Source of the DNA: Ketogulonicigenium vulgare WSH-001 | Lineage (GTDB): Bacteria; Pseudomonadota; Alphaproteobacteria; Rhodobacterales; Rhodobacteraceae | Assembly: GCF_000223375.1 (NCBI RefSeq) | Contig: NC_017384.1 | Coordinates: 2,048,501-2,112,500, forward strand | Reading direction: 5' to 3' | DNA length: 64,000 bases | Shown here: positions 35,460-45,085 of the stretch, one piece after another | Layout: every line of letters begins with the position of its first letter | Numbering within the stretch: position 1 is the first letter of the stretch | Notes under the pieces: model-generated | The model's database searches: none | The model's input: only the letters and a program-made list of their open reading frames with translations | Told to the model about the DNA's origin: nothing | Made by a program: the position numbers and the translations under genes

Positions 35460-36940
35460 CCGATATCAGTAAACTGACCATCGCCACCGCACGCGACCTG
35501 CTGCGCAAAGGCGAATTGACCAGCCGCGAGCTGACCGACAGCTATATCAGCGCGATCGAAGGCGCGGATGCGCTGAACGCCTATGTCCACAAGACGCCCG
35601 ACATTGCCCGCGCGCAGGCAGATGCCGCCGATGCGCGCCTGAAAGCGGGCGATGCGCCCGATATGTGCGGCATCCCGCTGGGCATCAAAGACCTGTTCGC
35701 GACCAAAGGCGTCGCAAGCCAGGCGGCATCCGGCATTCTGGCGGGGTTCAAGCCGGAATACGAATCGACCGTCACCAGCAAATTGTTCGGTGATGGCGCG
35801 GTGATGCTGGGCAAGCTGAACATGGACGAATTCGCCATGGGCTCGGCCAACGAATCCTCGGTCTATGGCCCGGCGGTGAACCCGTGGCGCGCGGCGGGCA
35901 GCGATGCGGCGCTGACGCCCGGCGGCTCGTCGGGTGGCTCGGCTGCGGCGGTTGCGGCCGATCTGTGTCTGGCCGCCACCGGCACGGATACCGGCGGCTC
36001 GATCCGCCAGCCTGCGGCCTTCACCGGCGTCACCGGCATCAAGCCGACCTATGGCCGCGTCTCGCGCTGGGGCATTATCGCCTATGCTTCCTCGCTGGAT
36101 CAGGCGGGCCCGATGACCAAGGACGTGCGCGACGCAGCGATTATGCTGACCGCCATGTCCGGCACCGACTCCAAGGATTCGACAAGTGCCGATCTGGCCG
36201 TGCCCGATTTCGAAGCCGCCCTGACCGGCGATATTCGCGGCAAGACCATCGGCATCCCGCGCGAATACCGCATCGACGGCCTGTCGCCCGAGATTGCAAA
36301 GCTGTGGGATGACGGTATCGCCATGCTGAAAGATGCGGGCGCCAAGATCGTCGATATCAGCCTGCCGCATACGAAATACGCCCTGCCCGCCTATTACGTG
36401 ATCGCGCCTGCCGAAGCCTCTTCGAACCTTGCGCGTTATGACGGCGTGCGCTTTGGTCACCGCGCACAGCTCTCGGCTGGCGACGGCATCAACGAGATGT
36501 ATGAAAAGACCCGCGCCGAAGGCTTTGGCCCCGAGGTGCAGCGCCGCATCATGATCGGTACCTATGTGCTGTCGGCTGGCTTTTATGACGCCTATTACAA
36601 CCGCGCCCGCCGCGTGCGGACGCTGGTGAAACAGGACTTTGAACAGGCCTTTGCGGCGGGTGTCGATGCAATCCTGACGCCTGCAACGCCCTCCTCGGCC
36701 TTTGCGCTGGGGATGGAGAGCGCAGATCCGGTGCAGGCCTATCTGAACGATGTTTTCACCATCACCGTGAACCTTGCCGGCCTGCCCGGCATCTCGGTGC
36801 CAGCCGGACAAGACAGCAAGGGCCTGCCCCTTGGCCTGCAACTGATCGGCAAGCCGTGGGAAGAGGGTGATTTGCTGAACATTGCCTATTCACTGGAACG
36901 TGCCGCAGGCTTTGTGGCCAAGCCCGCCCGCTGGTGGTAA
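35456..36940 (+). CDS. gatA: Aspartyl/glutamyl-tRNA amidotransferase subunit A
   Basis: 494-aa amidase subunit of GatCAB, releasing ammonia from glutamine. The Ser-cisSer-Lys triad is visible: Lys in PLGIKDLF (near residue 79), the Gly/Ser-rich [17 protein letters not shown] and [15 protein letters not shown]. The C-terminal LPGISVPAG and [15 protein letters not shown] are conserved. gatB is not in the window. Confidence 0.98.
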   Translation: MTDISKLTIATARDLLRKGELTSRELTDSYISAIEGADALNAYVHKTPDIARAQADAADARLKAGDAPDMCGIPLGIKDLFATKGVASQAASGILAGFKPEYESTVTSKLFGDGAVMLGKLNMDEFAMGSANESSVYGPAVNPWRAAGSDAALTPGGSSGGSAAAVAADLCLAATGTDTGGSIRQPAAFTGVTGIKPTYGRVSRWGIIAYASSLDQAGPMTKDVRDAAIMLTAMSGTDSKDSTSADLAVPDFEAALTGDIRGKTIGIPREYRIDGLSPEIAKLWDDGIAMLKDAGAKIVDISLPHTKYALPAYYVIAPAEASSNLARYDGVRFGHRAQLSAGDGINEMYEKTRAEGFGPEVQRRIMIGTYVLSAGFYDAYYNRARRVRTLVKQDFEQAFAAGVDAILTPATPSSAFALGMESADPVQAYLNDVFTITVNLAGLPGISVPAGQDSKGLPLGLQLIGKPWEEGDLLNIAYSLERAAGFVAKPARWW

Positions 36941-36969
36941 CTTTCTAAAAACCCTTAATGGATCTTGCG

Positions 36970-37590
36970 ATGAAACGGATTTTGCTTTCGATGGTGGCGC
37001 TTTCGGCTTTGGCCGCGTGTCAGTCATCGCAAGATTACAGCAGCAACACCGGCAGCAACGCGGGCTTTAGCGCCCCCGTTGCCGTCAGCTCGGCCCCCCT
37101 TGGGGCGGCAGGCAGCAGCCCGATTACCAGCGCCCCCGCTGATGCGAACCGCACCGCTGGGGTGCAAGCCTCGCCCACGAATACGGGCATCGCCTCGACC
37201 GGGATTTCGACGCAGGAAGATTTCGAGACGCTGTCCTCGCGCGTTAGCATCGAGGAAGATGCCGCCCTGATCGCGCAGCAACGCGCCGCCTATCAGGTTG
37301 TGCAGCCGACCGCGCTGCCGACGAACCCCGGCAACACCGGCCCCAATATCGTCGAATATGCGCTGAACGCCCCGAACCAAAAGGGTCAGGCCTGGTACTC
37401 GCGTTTCATGTGGGCCAGCGAAGGCCGTTTCCAGCGCAACTGCGCCGCCTATAGTTCGGCCGACGAGGCGCAGCGCGATTTTCTGGCCCGTGGCGGCCCC
37501 GAGCGTGACTGGCGCGGCATCGACCCCGATGGCGACGGCTTTGCCTGTGGCTGGGACCCCGCGCCCTTCCGCGCGGCTGCGGGCCGCTAA
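36970..37590 (+). CDS. Lipoprotein with Excalibur-type calcium-binding motif
   Basis: 206-aa predicted lipoprotein: signal MKRILLSMVALSALAAC with lipobox LAAC. A long low-complexity Ser/Thr/Ala/Pro section follows (residues 20-75), then a C-terminal domain ending in DPDGDGFACGWDPAPFR, the Excalibur-like D-x-D-G-D-G-x-A-C motif thought to bind calcium. Conserved cysteine NCAAY precedes it. The start at 36970 is preferred over 36958 because it gives a clean lipoprotein signal. Function unknown. Confidence 0.8.
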   Translation: MKRILLSMVALSALAACQSSQDYSSNTGSNAGFSAPVAVSSAPLGAAGSSPITSAPADANRTAGVQASPTNTGIASTGISTQEDFETLSSRVSIEEDAALIAQQRAAYQVVQPTALPTNPGNTGPNIVEYALNAPNQKGQAWYSRFMWASEGRFQRNCAAYSSADEAQRDFLARGGPERDWRGIDPDGDGFACGWDPAPFRAAAGR

Positions 37591-37603
37591 GCCCCTCATG
37601 CCA

Positions 37604-37632
37604 TTGACCCCGCCTGATGGGCGGGGTAATTC
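37604..37632 (+). promoter_or_regulatory. Sigma-70-type promoter of rnpB with hairpin spacer
   Basis: TTGACC and TAATTC are 17 bases apart, and the -10 box ends 7 bases before the inferred RNase P RNA 5' end. The spacer carries an inverted repeat (CCCCGCC...GGCGGGG) that could also end transcription from the lipoprotein gene. Confidence 0.55.
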
Positions 37633-37638
37633 CCCCCT

Positions 37639-38042
37639 CGCGCGGATGGCTGGATGACCGCGGGCGCCCTTGCGGCGTTCGAGGAAAGTCCGGACTCCAA
37701 CAAGCACGGTGCCGGGTAACGCCCGGCCGGGGAAACCCGAGGGAAAGCGCCACAGAAAAGAAACTACCCTGCATGTCGGGGTAAAGGTGAAACGGTGGGG
37801 TAAGAGCCCACCGCGGGACTGGCAACAGGACCGGCATGGCAAGCCCCACCGGGAGCAATGCCAAATAGGGACCCCGCGCGGGAGCATGGTCCAGAGCAAT
37901 CTGGATATCGCCGTAGGGATGCTTTAGCCCGAGGGGTCCGGGTTGGCAGCTAGAGGTGTCATGGTAACATGGCGCTAAGATGAATGGTCATCCACGGGGG
38001 GAAACCCCCTGGACAAAATCCGGCTTATAGGCTGTCCGCGCA
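37639..38042 (+). ncRNA. rnpB: RNase P RNA (type A)
   Basis: About 400 bases with the universal RNase P RNA signatures: GAGGAAAGTCCGGACTCC near 37679 (helix P4 strand and CR-I), ACAGAAA near 37752, GGTAAGAGCCCACCG near 37798, and ACAAAATCCGGCTTATAG near the 3' end. The 5' GCGCGGATGG pairs with 3' CTGTCCGCGC as helix P1, which sets the ends. It is the catalytic RNA for tRNA 5' maturation. The exact ends are estimated from P1 pairing. Confidence 0.95.
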
Positions 38043-38079
38043 GTTATTTTATTGGCCCATCACCGCTTGGCTTTTGCGG

Positions 38080-38107
38080 TTGACTCGGGCGATAGGCACG
38101 CTAAAAG
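38080..38107 (+). promoter_or_regulatory. Probable promoter of rpmG
   Basis: TTGACT and TAAAAG are spaced 16 bases apart, 63 bp before the rpmG start codon. Found by inspection only. Confidence 0.45.
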
Positions 38108-38169
38108 GCGGGTCTGTAAGAATTCACGCGAAGGGCTGCCCACCGCACCCGTGCGATAGGAGTAAACCC

Positions 38170-38337
38170 ATGGCAAAGCCTACCACGATTAAAATCCGCC
38201 TGAACTCGACCGCTGGCACCGGCCACTTCTATGTGACCAAAAAGAACGCCCGCACCATGACCGAGAAAATGACCGTCAACAAGTATGACCCGGTTGTGCG
38301 CAAGCACGTCGAATACAAAGAAGGCAAGATCAAGTAA
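38170..38337 (+). CDS. rpmG: Ribosomal protein L33
   Basis: 55-aa large-subunit ribosomal protein. Family sequence is clear: [20 protein letters not shown], then [14 protein letters not shown] and [18 protein letters not shown]. It lacks the zinc-binding cysteines, so it is the Cys-less form used in most Gram-negatives. AGGAG lies 7 bases before the ATG. A longer frame starting at 37984 would overlap rnpB and is not used. Confidence 0.97.
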
Positions 38338-38360
38338 TTCACTTGGTCCCCCGATTGCGA

Positions 38361-38385
38361 AAGCCGCCCCTTGGGGCGGCTTTTT
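38361..38385 (+). terminator. Terminator of rpmG
   Basis: AAGCCGCC and GGCGGCTT form a stem closed by CCTTGG, followed by TTTTT, 23 bases after the rpmG stop codon. Confidence 0.9.
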
Positions 38386-38401
38386 GCATTTCGGGCTGGC
38401 A

Positions 38402-38870
38402 TTATTGGGGTAGCAGCACGCCCGGCCCTGCGACTCTGACATGATCCCAGCGAAACAGCGTGACATGCCAGCCGCCCGCAATCTGGCGCGAGGGGTCGAT
38501 GATCCCATCCGCCCCTGCCCGCCGCGCCGCATCCGCGATCTGCCACGAGGGCCGCTCGCTCCCCTCGACCAGCGCGCCCTGCCAAGAAGCCTGCGACCAT
38601 GCGGGATCGACACCTAGGTCCGCTGCCGCATCTGTGTCGCGCGGATCGAACAACCACAGCTGATCCGCCTGGAGCGGCACACAGATGCGGGGGATGCCAT
38701 CCTGCTGCATAGAGGGGGCCTGCCGTCATCCGACCATGCCGCGCTGAGGTACCCGCGCTCTCCGGCGCGGCTATAGCGCCCCGGCGGACCTGCCATAAGC
38801 GGGTTCAGCACATCGGGCCTGCCATAACCAGCACCGCGCATACAGCGCCCCGCTAAACGCCGCTACGCCC
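38402..38870 (-). pseudogene. Decayed RES-domain gene
   Basis: The last 102 codons (38402-38710) read as the C-terminal part of a RES-domain protein: ADLGVDPAWSQASWQGALVE, PSWQIADAARRAGADGIIDP and GGWHVTLFRW. The matching N-terminal region (DVLNPLMAGPPGRYSRAGERGYLSA) is on the same strand at about 38740-38841 in a different frame, and an earlier FSGALYA fragment is in a third. RES proteins are NAD-degrading toxins or related enzymes of 150-200 aa. At least two frame changes make this look non-functional. Family assignment is by eye. Confidence 0.45.
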
Positions 38871-38874
38871 CGCG

Positions 38875-39399
38875 CTAGCGGCGCGGCCCGAACAGGGGAC
38901 GCAGCTCGGCGGCCAGCGCCTGACGCTCCTCCTCGGACAGGAAGGCGCCGATCTCGACCTCGCGGTTGCTGCCGCGCAGAGTGATGTAATTGGGCACGGG
39001 GCCGCCCTCGGGGATCAGGGTCAGGCGCACCCAATGGGGGTTTGCTTCCCATTCACGGCGGCGCTCATAGGTGCCGGTGCGGATCAGTTGGACATGGTCA
39101 TCCCAGACCAACAACCGTTCCAGCACATGCCCGTCGCGATAGTTGCGGCGAAAGGCCAGATAAAGGCCCCAGATCGTCAGCATAAAGAACGGCAGCACGC
39201 CCCATAGCACAGGCGATCCCAGCGCCACCGTCAGCGGCACCGCGATCAGCAGCAGCGTGATGACCATAAAGGTCACGAACCCCCGCAGCGGCAGCGAGCG
39301 ATAGGGCCAGAGGTGCAATTCGGCAATTGGTGGATGTGAAACGGCAACGGCCCCGGATTCCTCCGGGGCCGCGCGTGGTTTCACCCATTCATAGGGCAA
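38875..39399 (-). CDS. DUF2244 membrane protein
   Basis: 174-aa protein with two membrane helices (about residues 38-75), then a cytoplasmic section with WGLYLAFRRNYRDGHVLE and VWDDHVQLIRTGTYERRREW that matches the DUF2244 family. It lies 18 bases after ctaD on the same strand, an arrangement common in Rhodobacteraceae. This suggests a link with cytochrome oxidase assembly or membrane energetics, but no function is established. Confidence 0.85.
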   Translation of the reverse strand: MPYEWVKPRAAPEESGAVAVSHPPIAELHLWPYRSLPLRGFVTFMVITLLLIAVPLTVALGSPVLWGVLPFFMLTIWGLYLAFRRNYRDGHVLERLLVWDDHVQLIRTGTYERRREWEANPHWVRLTLIPEGGPVPNYITLRGSNREVEIGAFLSEEERQALAAELRPLFGPRR

Positions 39400-39417
39400 T
39401 TCCTAAACTCCTGTCGC

Positions 39418-41091
39418 TTAGTGCGAGGGATGCTTGTCCCAGTCCGAGCGCTTGGGCAGCGTTTCGAACGTGTGGGCCGGAGGCGGCGAAGGCAGCGTCC
39501 ATTCCAGCGTATCGGCGAATTCGCCCCACGGGTTCGGACGGGTCTCGCGGCGGCCAGCAACCAGCGTGTAGACAAAGATCACGATGAAGAACAGGAACGA
39601 GGCGAAGGCCAGGAACGCACCATAGGACGAGACTTTGTTCCACAGCGCGAAGGCTTCGGGATAGTCGATGTAACGGCGCGGCATACCCTGACGTCCCAGG
39701 AAGTGCTGCGGGAAGAACGTGACGTTCGCACCGATGAAGAAGGTCCAGAAGTGCAGCTTTGCAGCCCATTCCGGGAAAGCGCGGCCCGAGAACTTCGGCA
39801 TGTAAAAGTAGATACCGGCGAAGATCGCAAAGATCGCACCCAGCGACATCACATAATGGAAGTGCGCCACCACGTAATAGGTGTCGTGATATGCACGGTC
39901 CAGACCCGCTTGGGCCAGCACGATACCGGTCACACCACCCACGGTGAACAGGAACATAAAGCCAAAGGCCCAGAGCATCGGCGATTTGAACTCAACCGAG
40001 CCGCCCCACATCGTGGCGATCCACGAGAAGATCTTAATGCCGGTCGGCACCGCGATCACCATGGTGGCCAGCATGAAGTAGGATTGCTGGGTCAGCGACA
40101 TACCAACGGTGTACATGTGGTGCGCCCAGACGACAAAGCCCAGAACACCGATTGCCACCATTGCATAGACCATCGGCAGGTAACCGAAGACCGGCTTTTT
40201 CGAGAAGGTCGACACGACATGGCTGATGATGCCAAAGCCGGGCAGAATGATGATGTACACTTCCGGGTGGCCAAAGAACCACAGGATGTGTTGGTACAGA
40301 ATCGGGTCACCGCCGCCAGCAGGATTGAAGAAGGTCGTGCCGAAGTTACGGTCGGTCAGCAGCATGGTGATTGCACCAGCCAGAACCGGCAGCGCCAGCA
40401 GGATCAGCCAAGCCGTGATAAAGATCGACCACGAGAACAGCGGCACTTTGTGCAGCGTCATGCCGGGGGCGCGCATGTTCAAGAAGGTCGTGATCATGTT
40501 GATCGCGCCCATGATCGAGGAGGCACCCGACAAGTGAACCGCGAAAATCGCGAGGTCCATCGAATAGCCAGCTTCGCGGGTCGACAGCGGCGGGTACAGA
40601 ACCCAACCAACGCCCGAACCCAGCTGACCGTCACCGCCCGGTGCGAACAGCGAAGCCACGCCCATCGCGGTACCGGCAATGAACAGCCAGAACGACAGGT
40701 TGTTCATACGCGGGAAGGCCATATCCGGAGCGCCGATTTGCAGCGGCATCAGATAGTTACCAAAACCACCGAACAATGCGGGGATAACCACAAAGAACAT
40801 CATCAGAATACCATGGTAGGTAACCATGACGTTCCACAGGTGTCCGTTCGCCGTACATGTCTGCGAGGCATCCGCGATCAGACGTGCGCCTTCAAGGCAC
40901 ATGTACTGAACACCCGGATCCATCAGCTCAAGGCGCATGTAGACGGTGAACAGGACGGAAATGAAACCAACAACACCAGCCGCTACAAGGTATAGCAGAC
41001 CGATGTCTTTGTGGTTGGTCGACATGAACCAGCGCGTGAAGAAGCCTTGCTTCTCATGGTGGTCATGGCCGTGAATGGCGGCGTCTGCCAT
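39418..41091 (-). CDS. ctaD: Cytochrome c oxidase subunit I (aa3-type)
   Basis: 557-aa catalytic subunit of the terminal oxidase, reducing oxygen at the heme a3-CuB site. The heme-copper signature is intact: [17 protein letters not shown] (CuB His cross-linked to Tyr), [12 protein letters not shown] (two CuB His) and [13 protein letters not shown] (heme His pair). About twelve membrane helices are visible. I start at 41091 ([10 protein letters not shown]), where GGGGAG lies upstream. Subunits II and III are not adjacent, which is usual for this group. Confidence 0.97.
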   Translation of the reverse strand: MADAAIHGHDHHEKQGFFTRWFMSTNHKDIGLLYLVAAGVVGFISVLFTVYMRLELMDPGVQYMCLEGARLIADASQTCTANGHLWNVMVTYHGILMMFFVVIPALFGGFGNYLMPLQIGAPDMAFPRMNNLSFWLFIAGTAMGVASLFAPGGDGQLGSGVGWVLYPPLSTREAGYSMDLAIFAVHLSGASSIMGAINMITTFLNMRAPGMTLHKVPLFSWSIFITAWLILLALPVLAGAITMLLTDRNFGTTFFNPAGGGDPILYQHILWFFGHPEVYIIILPGFGIISHVVSTFSKKPVFGYLPMVYAMVAIGVLGFVVWAHHMYTVGMSLTQQSYFMLATMVIAVPTGIKIFSWIATMWGGSVEFKSPMLWAFGFMFLFTVGGVTGIVLAQAGLDRAYHDTYYVVAHFHYVMSLGAIFAIFAGIYFYMPKFSGRAFPEWAAKLHFWTFFIGANVTFFPQHFLGRQGMPRRYIDYPEAFALWNKVSSYGAFLAFASFLFFIVIFVYTLVAGRRETRPNPWGEFADTLEWTLPSPPPAHTFETLPKRSDWDKHPSH

Positions 41092-41397
41092 GTGGCTCTC
41101 CCCGGAATCTAGCAAAGACTGAGGGATGCGTGACCTAACGCTCCCCCACCAAATGCGTTCGTTCTAGCGAGGGGGGCCGAAGGGAGCAAGATAAGAAAGC
41201 CCCGCAAAAGACGATTGCCACTAATGGGTGACGTTAAGTCACATCAAGCCTGCTCACGTATCTTTGCCGATGCGGGGCTTTGCGGCGCGCGCGGATGGCT
41301 TTTCATATGTAAACTTCACCGTTATTCTGCGCAAAAGCTGACAGATCCCGGTCTTTTGCCGGGTAAAATCCAGTCCTTCCGCCGAAAAGGAATCGCC

Positions 41398-42579
41398 ATG
41401 TCGCGCAAGTTGAATACTCTGATCGCGGGCCTTGCCGTGCTGGCGATGGGCACAAGCAGCGCCATGGCGCAAAGCTTTGTCACCTCGGCGCGCGCCGCCT
41501 ATGTGCTGGATCAGACGACCGGCACGGTGCTGCTGGATCACAATGCGGACGAGGTTCTGCCCCCTGCATCCATGTCGAAACTGATGACGATCTATATGGC
41601 GTTCGAGGCCGTCTCGAACGGGCGTCTGCATCTGACGGATGAGCTGCGCGTCTCGCAGCACTGCATGAACTATGGCGGCTCGTCGATGTTCCTGAACACG
41701 CAAGACCGCCCCCATGTCGAAGATCTGCTGCGCGGCGTCATTATTCTATCGGGCAATGATGCCTCTTGCGTACTGGCCGAGGCCCTATCCCCCGATGGCA
41801 CCGAGGGTGGCTTTGCCGCGCTGATGACGACCCGCGCGCATGAGCTGGGCATGTCCAACTCGCATTTCATGAACTCGAACGGCTGGCCGGCGGCAGGTCA
41901 TCTGATGTCGATGCGCGATCTGGGCACGCTGTCGCGCCATCTGATCGAGGATTTCCCGACCTTTTATCCGATTTTTGCCGAAACCGAGTTTCACTATGAC
42001 GGTCGCGTCCCCTCGAACAGCCAAAACCGCAACCCGATCCTGTCGCTTGGCATCGGTGCGGACGGCCTGAAAACCGGCCATACGTCCGAGGCAGGCTACG
42101 GGCTTGCAGGGTCCGCCCGCCAAGGCGACCGCCGCGTGATTTTCGTGATCACCGGTCTTGAGTCCGAGGCCGCGCGCCGCGACGAATCGGAACGGATCAT
42201 CAACTGGGCCTTCCGCCAGTTCGCGCTGCAGGATCTTGGCAAAGCGGGTGATATCATCCCTGGCGGCACGGCCGATGTCTGGATGGGCGCCGCGCCCCGT
42301 GTGCAACTGGCGCTGGGTCAGGATCTGCAAATTCTGGTGCCCACTACCAGTGCGAATGAAATGACGACCGAGGTCGTCTATAACGGCCCGATTGCCGCAC
42401 CGATCACCGCCGGACAGGAACTGGCCACGCTGGTAATCGACCGCGAGGGGATGCCGCAGATGACCGTGCCTTTGGTCGCTGAAACAGATGTGCCGGCGGG
42501 TGGTTTTGTGAACCGCGTTATGGGCTCGGCGATGATTTTGCTGGGCAAAGTCGGCGGTGCCGCAGATCAGGGTGCCTGA
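41398..42579 (+). CDS. D-alanyl-D-alanine carboxypeptidase (PBP5/6 type)
   Basis: 393-aa periplasmic peptidase that trims the terminal D-Ala of peptidoglycan stem peptides. It has a signal peptide (residues 1-26, ending SAMAQ), catalytic SMSK (S-x-x-K, near residue 61), SGN (near 121) and KTG in GADGLKTGHT. A C-terminal PBP5-like domain and an amphipathic tail follow. AAAAGG precedes the ATG at 41398; longer in-frame starts would lose the signal peptide. The 282-bp gap before it holds no gene. Confidence 0.95.
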   Translation: MSRKLNTLIAGLAVLAMGTSSAMAQSFVTSARAAYVLDQTTGTVLLDHNADEVLPPASMSKLMTIYMAFEAVSNGRLHLTDELRVSQHCMNYGGSSMFLNTQDRPHVEDLLRGVIILSGNDASCVLAEALSPDGTEGGFAALMTTRAHELGMSNSHFMNSNGWPAAGHLMSMRDLGTLSRHLIEDFPTFYPIFAETEFHYDGRVPSNSQNRNPILSLGIGADGLKTGHTSEAGYGLAGSARQGDRRVIFVITGLESEAARRDESERIINWAFRQFALQDLGKAGDIIPGGTADVWMGAAPRVQLALGQDLQILVPTTSANEMTTEVVYNGPIAAPITAGQELATLVIDREGMPQMTVPLVAETDVPAGGFVNRVMGSAMILLGKVGGAADQGA

Positions 42580-42585
42580 TCCTTT

Positions 42586-43203
42586 ATGACTTGTGGACTT
42601 TTTATCAGCTTCGAGGGGATCGACGGCTCGGGCAAATCCACGCAGGCGCGCGTTTTGGCCGACGCCTTGCGCGGGCGCGGACATGATGTCGTCCTGACGC
42701 GCGAGCCGGGCGGCAGCCCGGGGGCCGAAGAGATTCGCCGCCTTGTGCTGACCGGCGCCACCGACCGCTGGTCGGCCGAGACCGAGACACTGCTGTTCAC
42801 GGCCGCGCGGCGCGACCATCTGGAAAAGACGATCCTGCCTGCGCTGGCCGCCGGTCAAATCGTTATCACCGATCGGTTTGCCGATTCGACCCGTGCCTAT
42901 CAGGGCGCAACGCGCGGCGATCTGCGCGGCATCGTCGATGCGCTGCACGCGCTGATGATCGGGCGCGAGCCTGATCTGACCTTTGTGATCGACGCCGATC
43001 CAGCCGCCAGCCTCACACGCGGCCTTGCCCGCAGCACGGACGAGCTGCGGTTCGAGGAATTCGGCCTGCCGCTGCAACAAAAGATGCGCGCGGTCTATTT
43101 GGATATCGCCCATGCGCAGCCGCAGCGCTGCATCGTGATCGACGGCGCGGGCACAATTGATGCCGTCGCCGCCCGTATCCTGACCGCGTTTGACGCACGA
43201 TGA
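42586..43203 (+). CDS. tmk: Thymidylate kinase
   Basis: 205-aa enzyme that phosphorylates dTMP to dTDP. The P-loop is GIDGSGKST (residues 9-17), the DR-[YH/F] motif is DRFADSTRAYQGATRG (near residue 92), and LTREPGGSPGAEEIR is the dTMP-binding stretch. It is followed directly by holB, with a 4-base ATGA overlap to holB's natural start, an order common in alphaproteobacteria. Confidence 0.97.
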   Translation: MTCGLFISFEGIDGSGKSTQARVLADALRGRGHDVVLTREPGGSPGAEEIRRLVLTGATDRWSAETETLLFTAARRDHLEKTILPALAAGQIVITDRFADSTRAYQGATRGDLRGIVDALHALMIGREPDLTFVIDADPAASLTRGLARSTDELRFEEFGLPLQQKMRAVYLDIAHAQPQRCIVIDGAGTIDAVAARILTAFDAR

Positions 43204-44269
43204 GCGACGATACCCTTCCCGATCCGACCGCCGTCGCGGGAATGCCCCACCCCGCGAATCGCATGTGCTACTGGGCCAGGGACGCGCCGAACACGAATTC
43301 ACCGATGCCGCCGCCAGTGGCCGGATGCATTCGGGCTGGCTGCTGACAGGACCGCAGGGCATCGGCAAGGCGACCTTTGCCTATCGCGCCGCCGCATGGC
43401 TGCTGGCGGGCGCGCCAACATCGGGCATGGATCTGCCCGATGATCATCCCGACCTGCGCCTGATCCGTGCGGGCAGTCACCCGCGCCTGCTGGTCATCAA
43501 GCGCGGCCCGAATGAAAAAGGCGACCGGCTGGAAAGCGTCATCACCGTGCGCGCCATGCGCCAGCTTGGCAGCTTTTTCGGCCTGTCGGCGACAGATGGC
43601 GGGCGGCGCGTGGTGATCGTCGATGCCGCCGATGATATGAACCCCAATGCCGCGAACGCCCTGCTGAAACTGCTGGAAGAGCCGCCGGCCGGTGCGGTTT
43701 TGCTGCTGATCGCGCATCAACCGGCGCGGCTGCTGCCCACGATCCGCTCGCGCTGTCGCGTTCTGCCGCTGGCGCCGCTGACGGGGGATGATCTGGCCGC
43801 GATTTTGCAGGCCGAGGATGGCGCCGCGCTATCAGCGCTGGCCCAAGGCTCGGCCGGGGCCGCCGCACGGATCGTGGCCCATGACGGACTGAAGCTTTAC
43901 GCCGATCTGGTGGCCGTGATGGATGGCATGCCGCGCTTTGATCGCCCGCGCGCCACCCAGCTTATTGCGTCGGTGACAGCGCGGGGGGCGGATGGGCGGC
44001 TGGCCCTGCTGGTCGATCTGATTGACCTGTTTTTGTCCCGTGCGGCCCGCGCCGGCATTTTGGGTGCGCCCCTGCCCGCCGCCAGCCCACATGAAACCGC
44101 CGTTTTGCAGCGCCTTGCGCCCCATGACGGCGCTGCGCGCCTGTTCGCTGACCTGCAACAGACATTATCGGCCAAGCTGCGACAGGGATTGGCGGTCAAC
44201 CTTGACCCCGCGATGCTCATCCTTGATACCCTGCTGGAGATCGAGGGCGCGCTGCGCAAGCTGCCGTAG
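43200..44269 (+). CDS. holB: DNA polymerase III delta' subunit, apparent early frameshift
   Basis: Clamp-loader subunit. From about 43250 onward the frame reads SHVLLGQGRAEHEF, the P-loop-like TGPQGIGKATFAYRAAAWLL, then NALLKLLEEPPAGAVLLLIA and RLLPTIRSRCRVLPL, all typical of HolB. The expected start (ATG at 43200, MSDDTLPDPTAVAGMPHP, overlapping the tmk stop) is one base out of frame with the rest. Adding one C at CACCCCGCG near 43250 would give PHPRESHVLLGQ, the usual N-terminus. As written, translation could only begin at a TTG at 43190 in the long frame, giving an abnormal first ~20 residues. Confidence 0.8.
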
Positions 44270-44295
44270 CCCTGCTACCCAGAAAGCGCCTGACC

Positions 44296-45084
44296 ATGAC
44301 CGCCCCTGCCGCTATCGTCGATAGCCATTGCCACCTTGATTTTGCCGATTTCGACGGCCAGCTGGACGAGATTATCGCCCGTGCCACGGCGGCTGGCGTC
44401 ACACGTCTGGTCACGATCTGCACCCGTCTTGATCAAGAGCCGCGCGTGCGCGCCATCGCCGAAAGCTATCCCGGCGTCTATTATGCCGCCGGCATCCACC
44501 CGATGCGCGCGGCCGAGGAGCCGCTGGTCACAGTCGATCAGCTTGTCGCCCTTGCCCAGCACCCCAAATTCGTCGGCATTGGCGAGACCGGCCTCGATTA
44601 CCACTATTCAGCGGATAGCGCCGCCATTCAGCAGCAATCGCTGCGCATCCACTGTGCCGCTGCCGCCGAGGCCGGCCTGCCGCTGATCATTCACGCCCGC
44701 GATGCCGATGACGATATGGCTGCGATTCTGGCAGAAGAGCACCGCAAAGCGCCGTTTTCCTGCGTCATGCACTGTTTTTCCTCGGGCGCGGCACTGGCGC
44801 GTGCGGCGGTGGATCTGGGCTTTTACCTGTCGATGTCGGGCATCACTGCCTTTCCCAAAAGCGGCGAGCTGCGCGATATTTTCCGTGCCATGCCGCTGGA
44901 TCGCATCTTGCTGGAAACCGACAGCCCCTATCTTGCGCCGCCCCCCCATCGCGGCAAGCGCAACGAGCCTGCCTTTACCGCGCTGACCGCCGCCCGCGCC
45001 GCCGAGACCTTTGGTCTCGATTATGCCGATTTCGCGCGGCTGACGTCTGAAAACTTCGACCGGCTGTTCACAAAGGCGGCCTGA
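44296..45084 (+). CDS. TatD-family metal-dependent DNase
   Basis: 262-aa TIM-barrel hydrolase. Metal ligands are in DSHCHLDF (residues 9-16), GIGETGLDYHY (Glu, near residue 96), IIHARDADDD and MHCFSS, with the C-terminal ETDSPYLAP carrying the last Asp. These match TatD/YcfH. Members act as 3'-5' exonucleases on DNA. It sits in the tmk-holB-tatD string found in many proteobacteria. Confidence 0.93.
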   Translation: MTAPAAIVDSHCHLDFADFDGQLDEIIARATAAGVTRLVTICTRLDQEPRVRAIAESYPGVYYAAGIHPMRAAEEPLVTVDQLVALAQHPKFVGIGETGLDYHYSADSAAIQQQSLRIHCAAAAEAGLPLIIHARDADDDMAAILAEEHRKAPFSCVMHCFSSGAALARAAVDLGFYLSMSGITAFPKSGELRDIFRAMPLDRILLETDSPYLAPPPHRGKRNEPAFTALTAARAAETFGLDYADFARLTSENFDRLFTKAA

Positions 45085-45085
45085 G

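Noticed and set aside
37984..38169. N-terminal extension of rpmG back to 37984
   Set aside because: It lies inside RNase P RNA; the 55-aa L33 with its own AGGAG is the family-length protein.
39421..40995. Long plus-strand frame opposite ctaD
   Set aside because: It is antisense to a complete cytochrome oxidase subunit I and has a composition typical of shadow frames.
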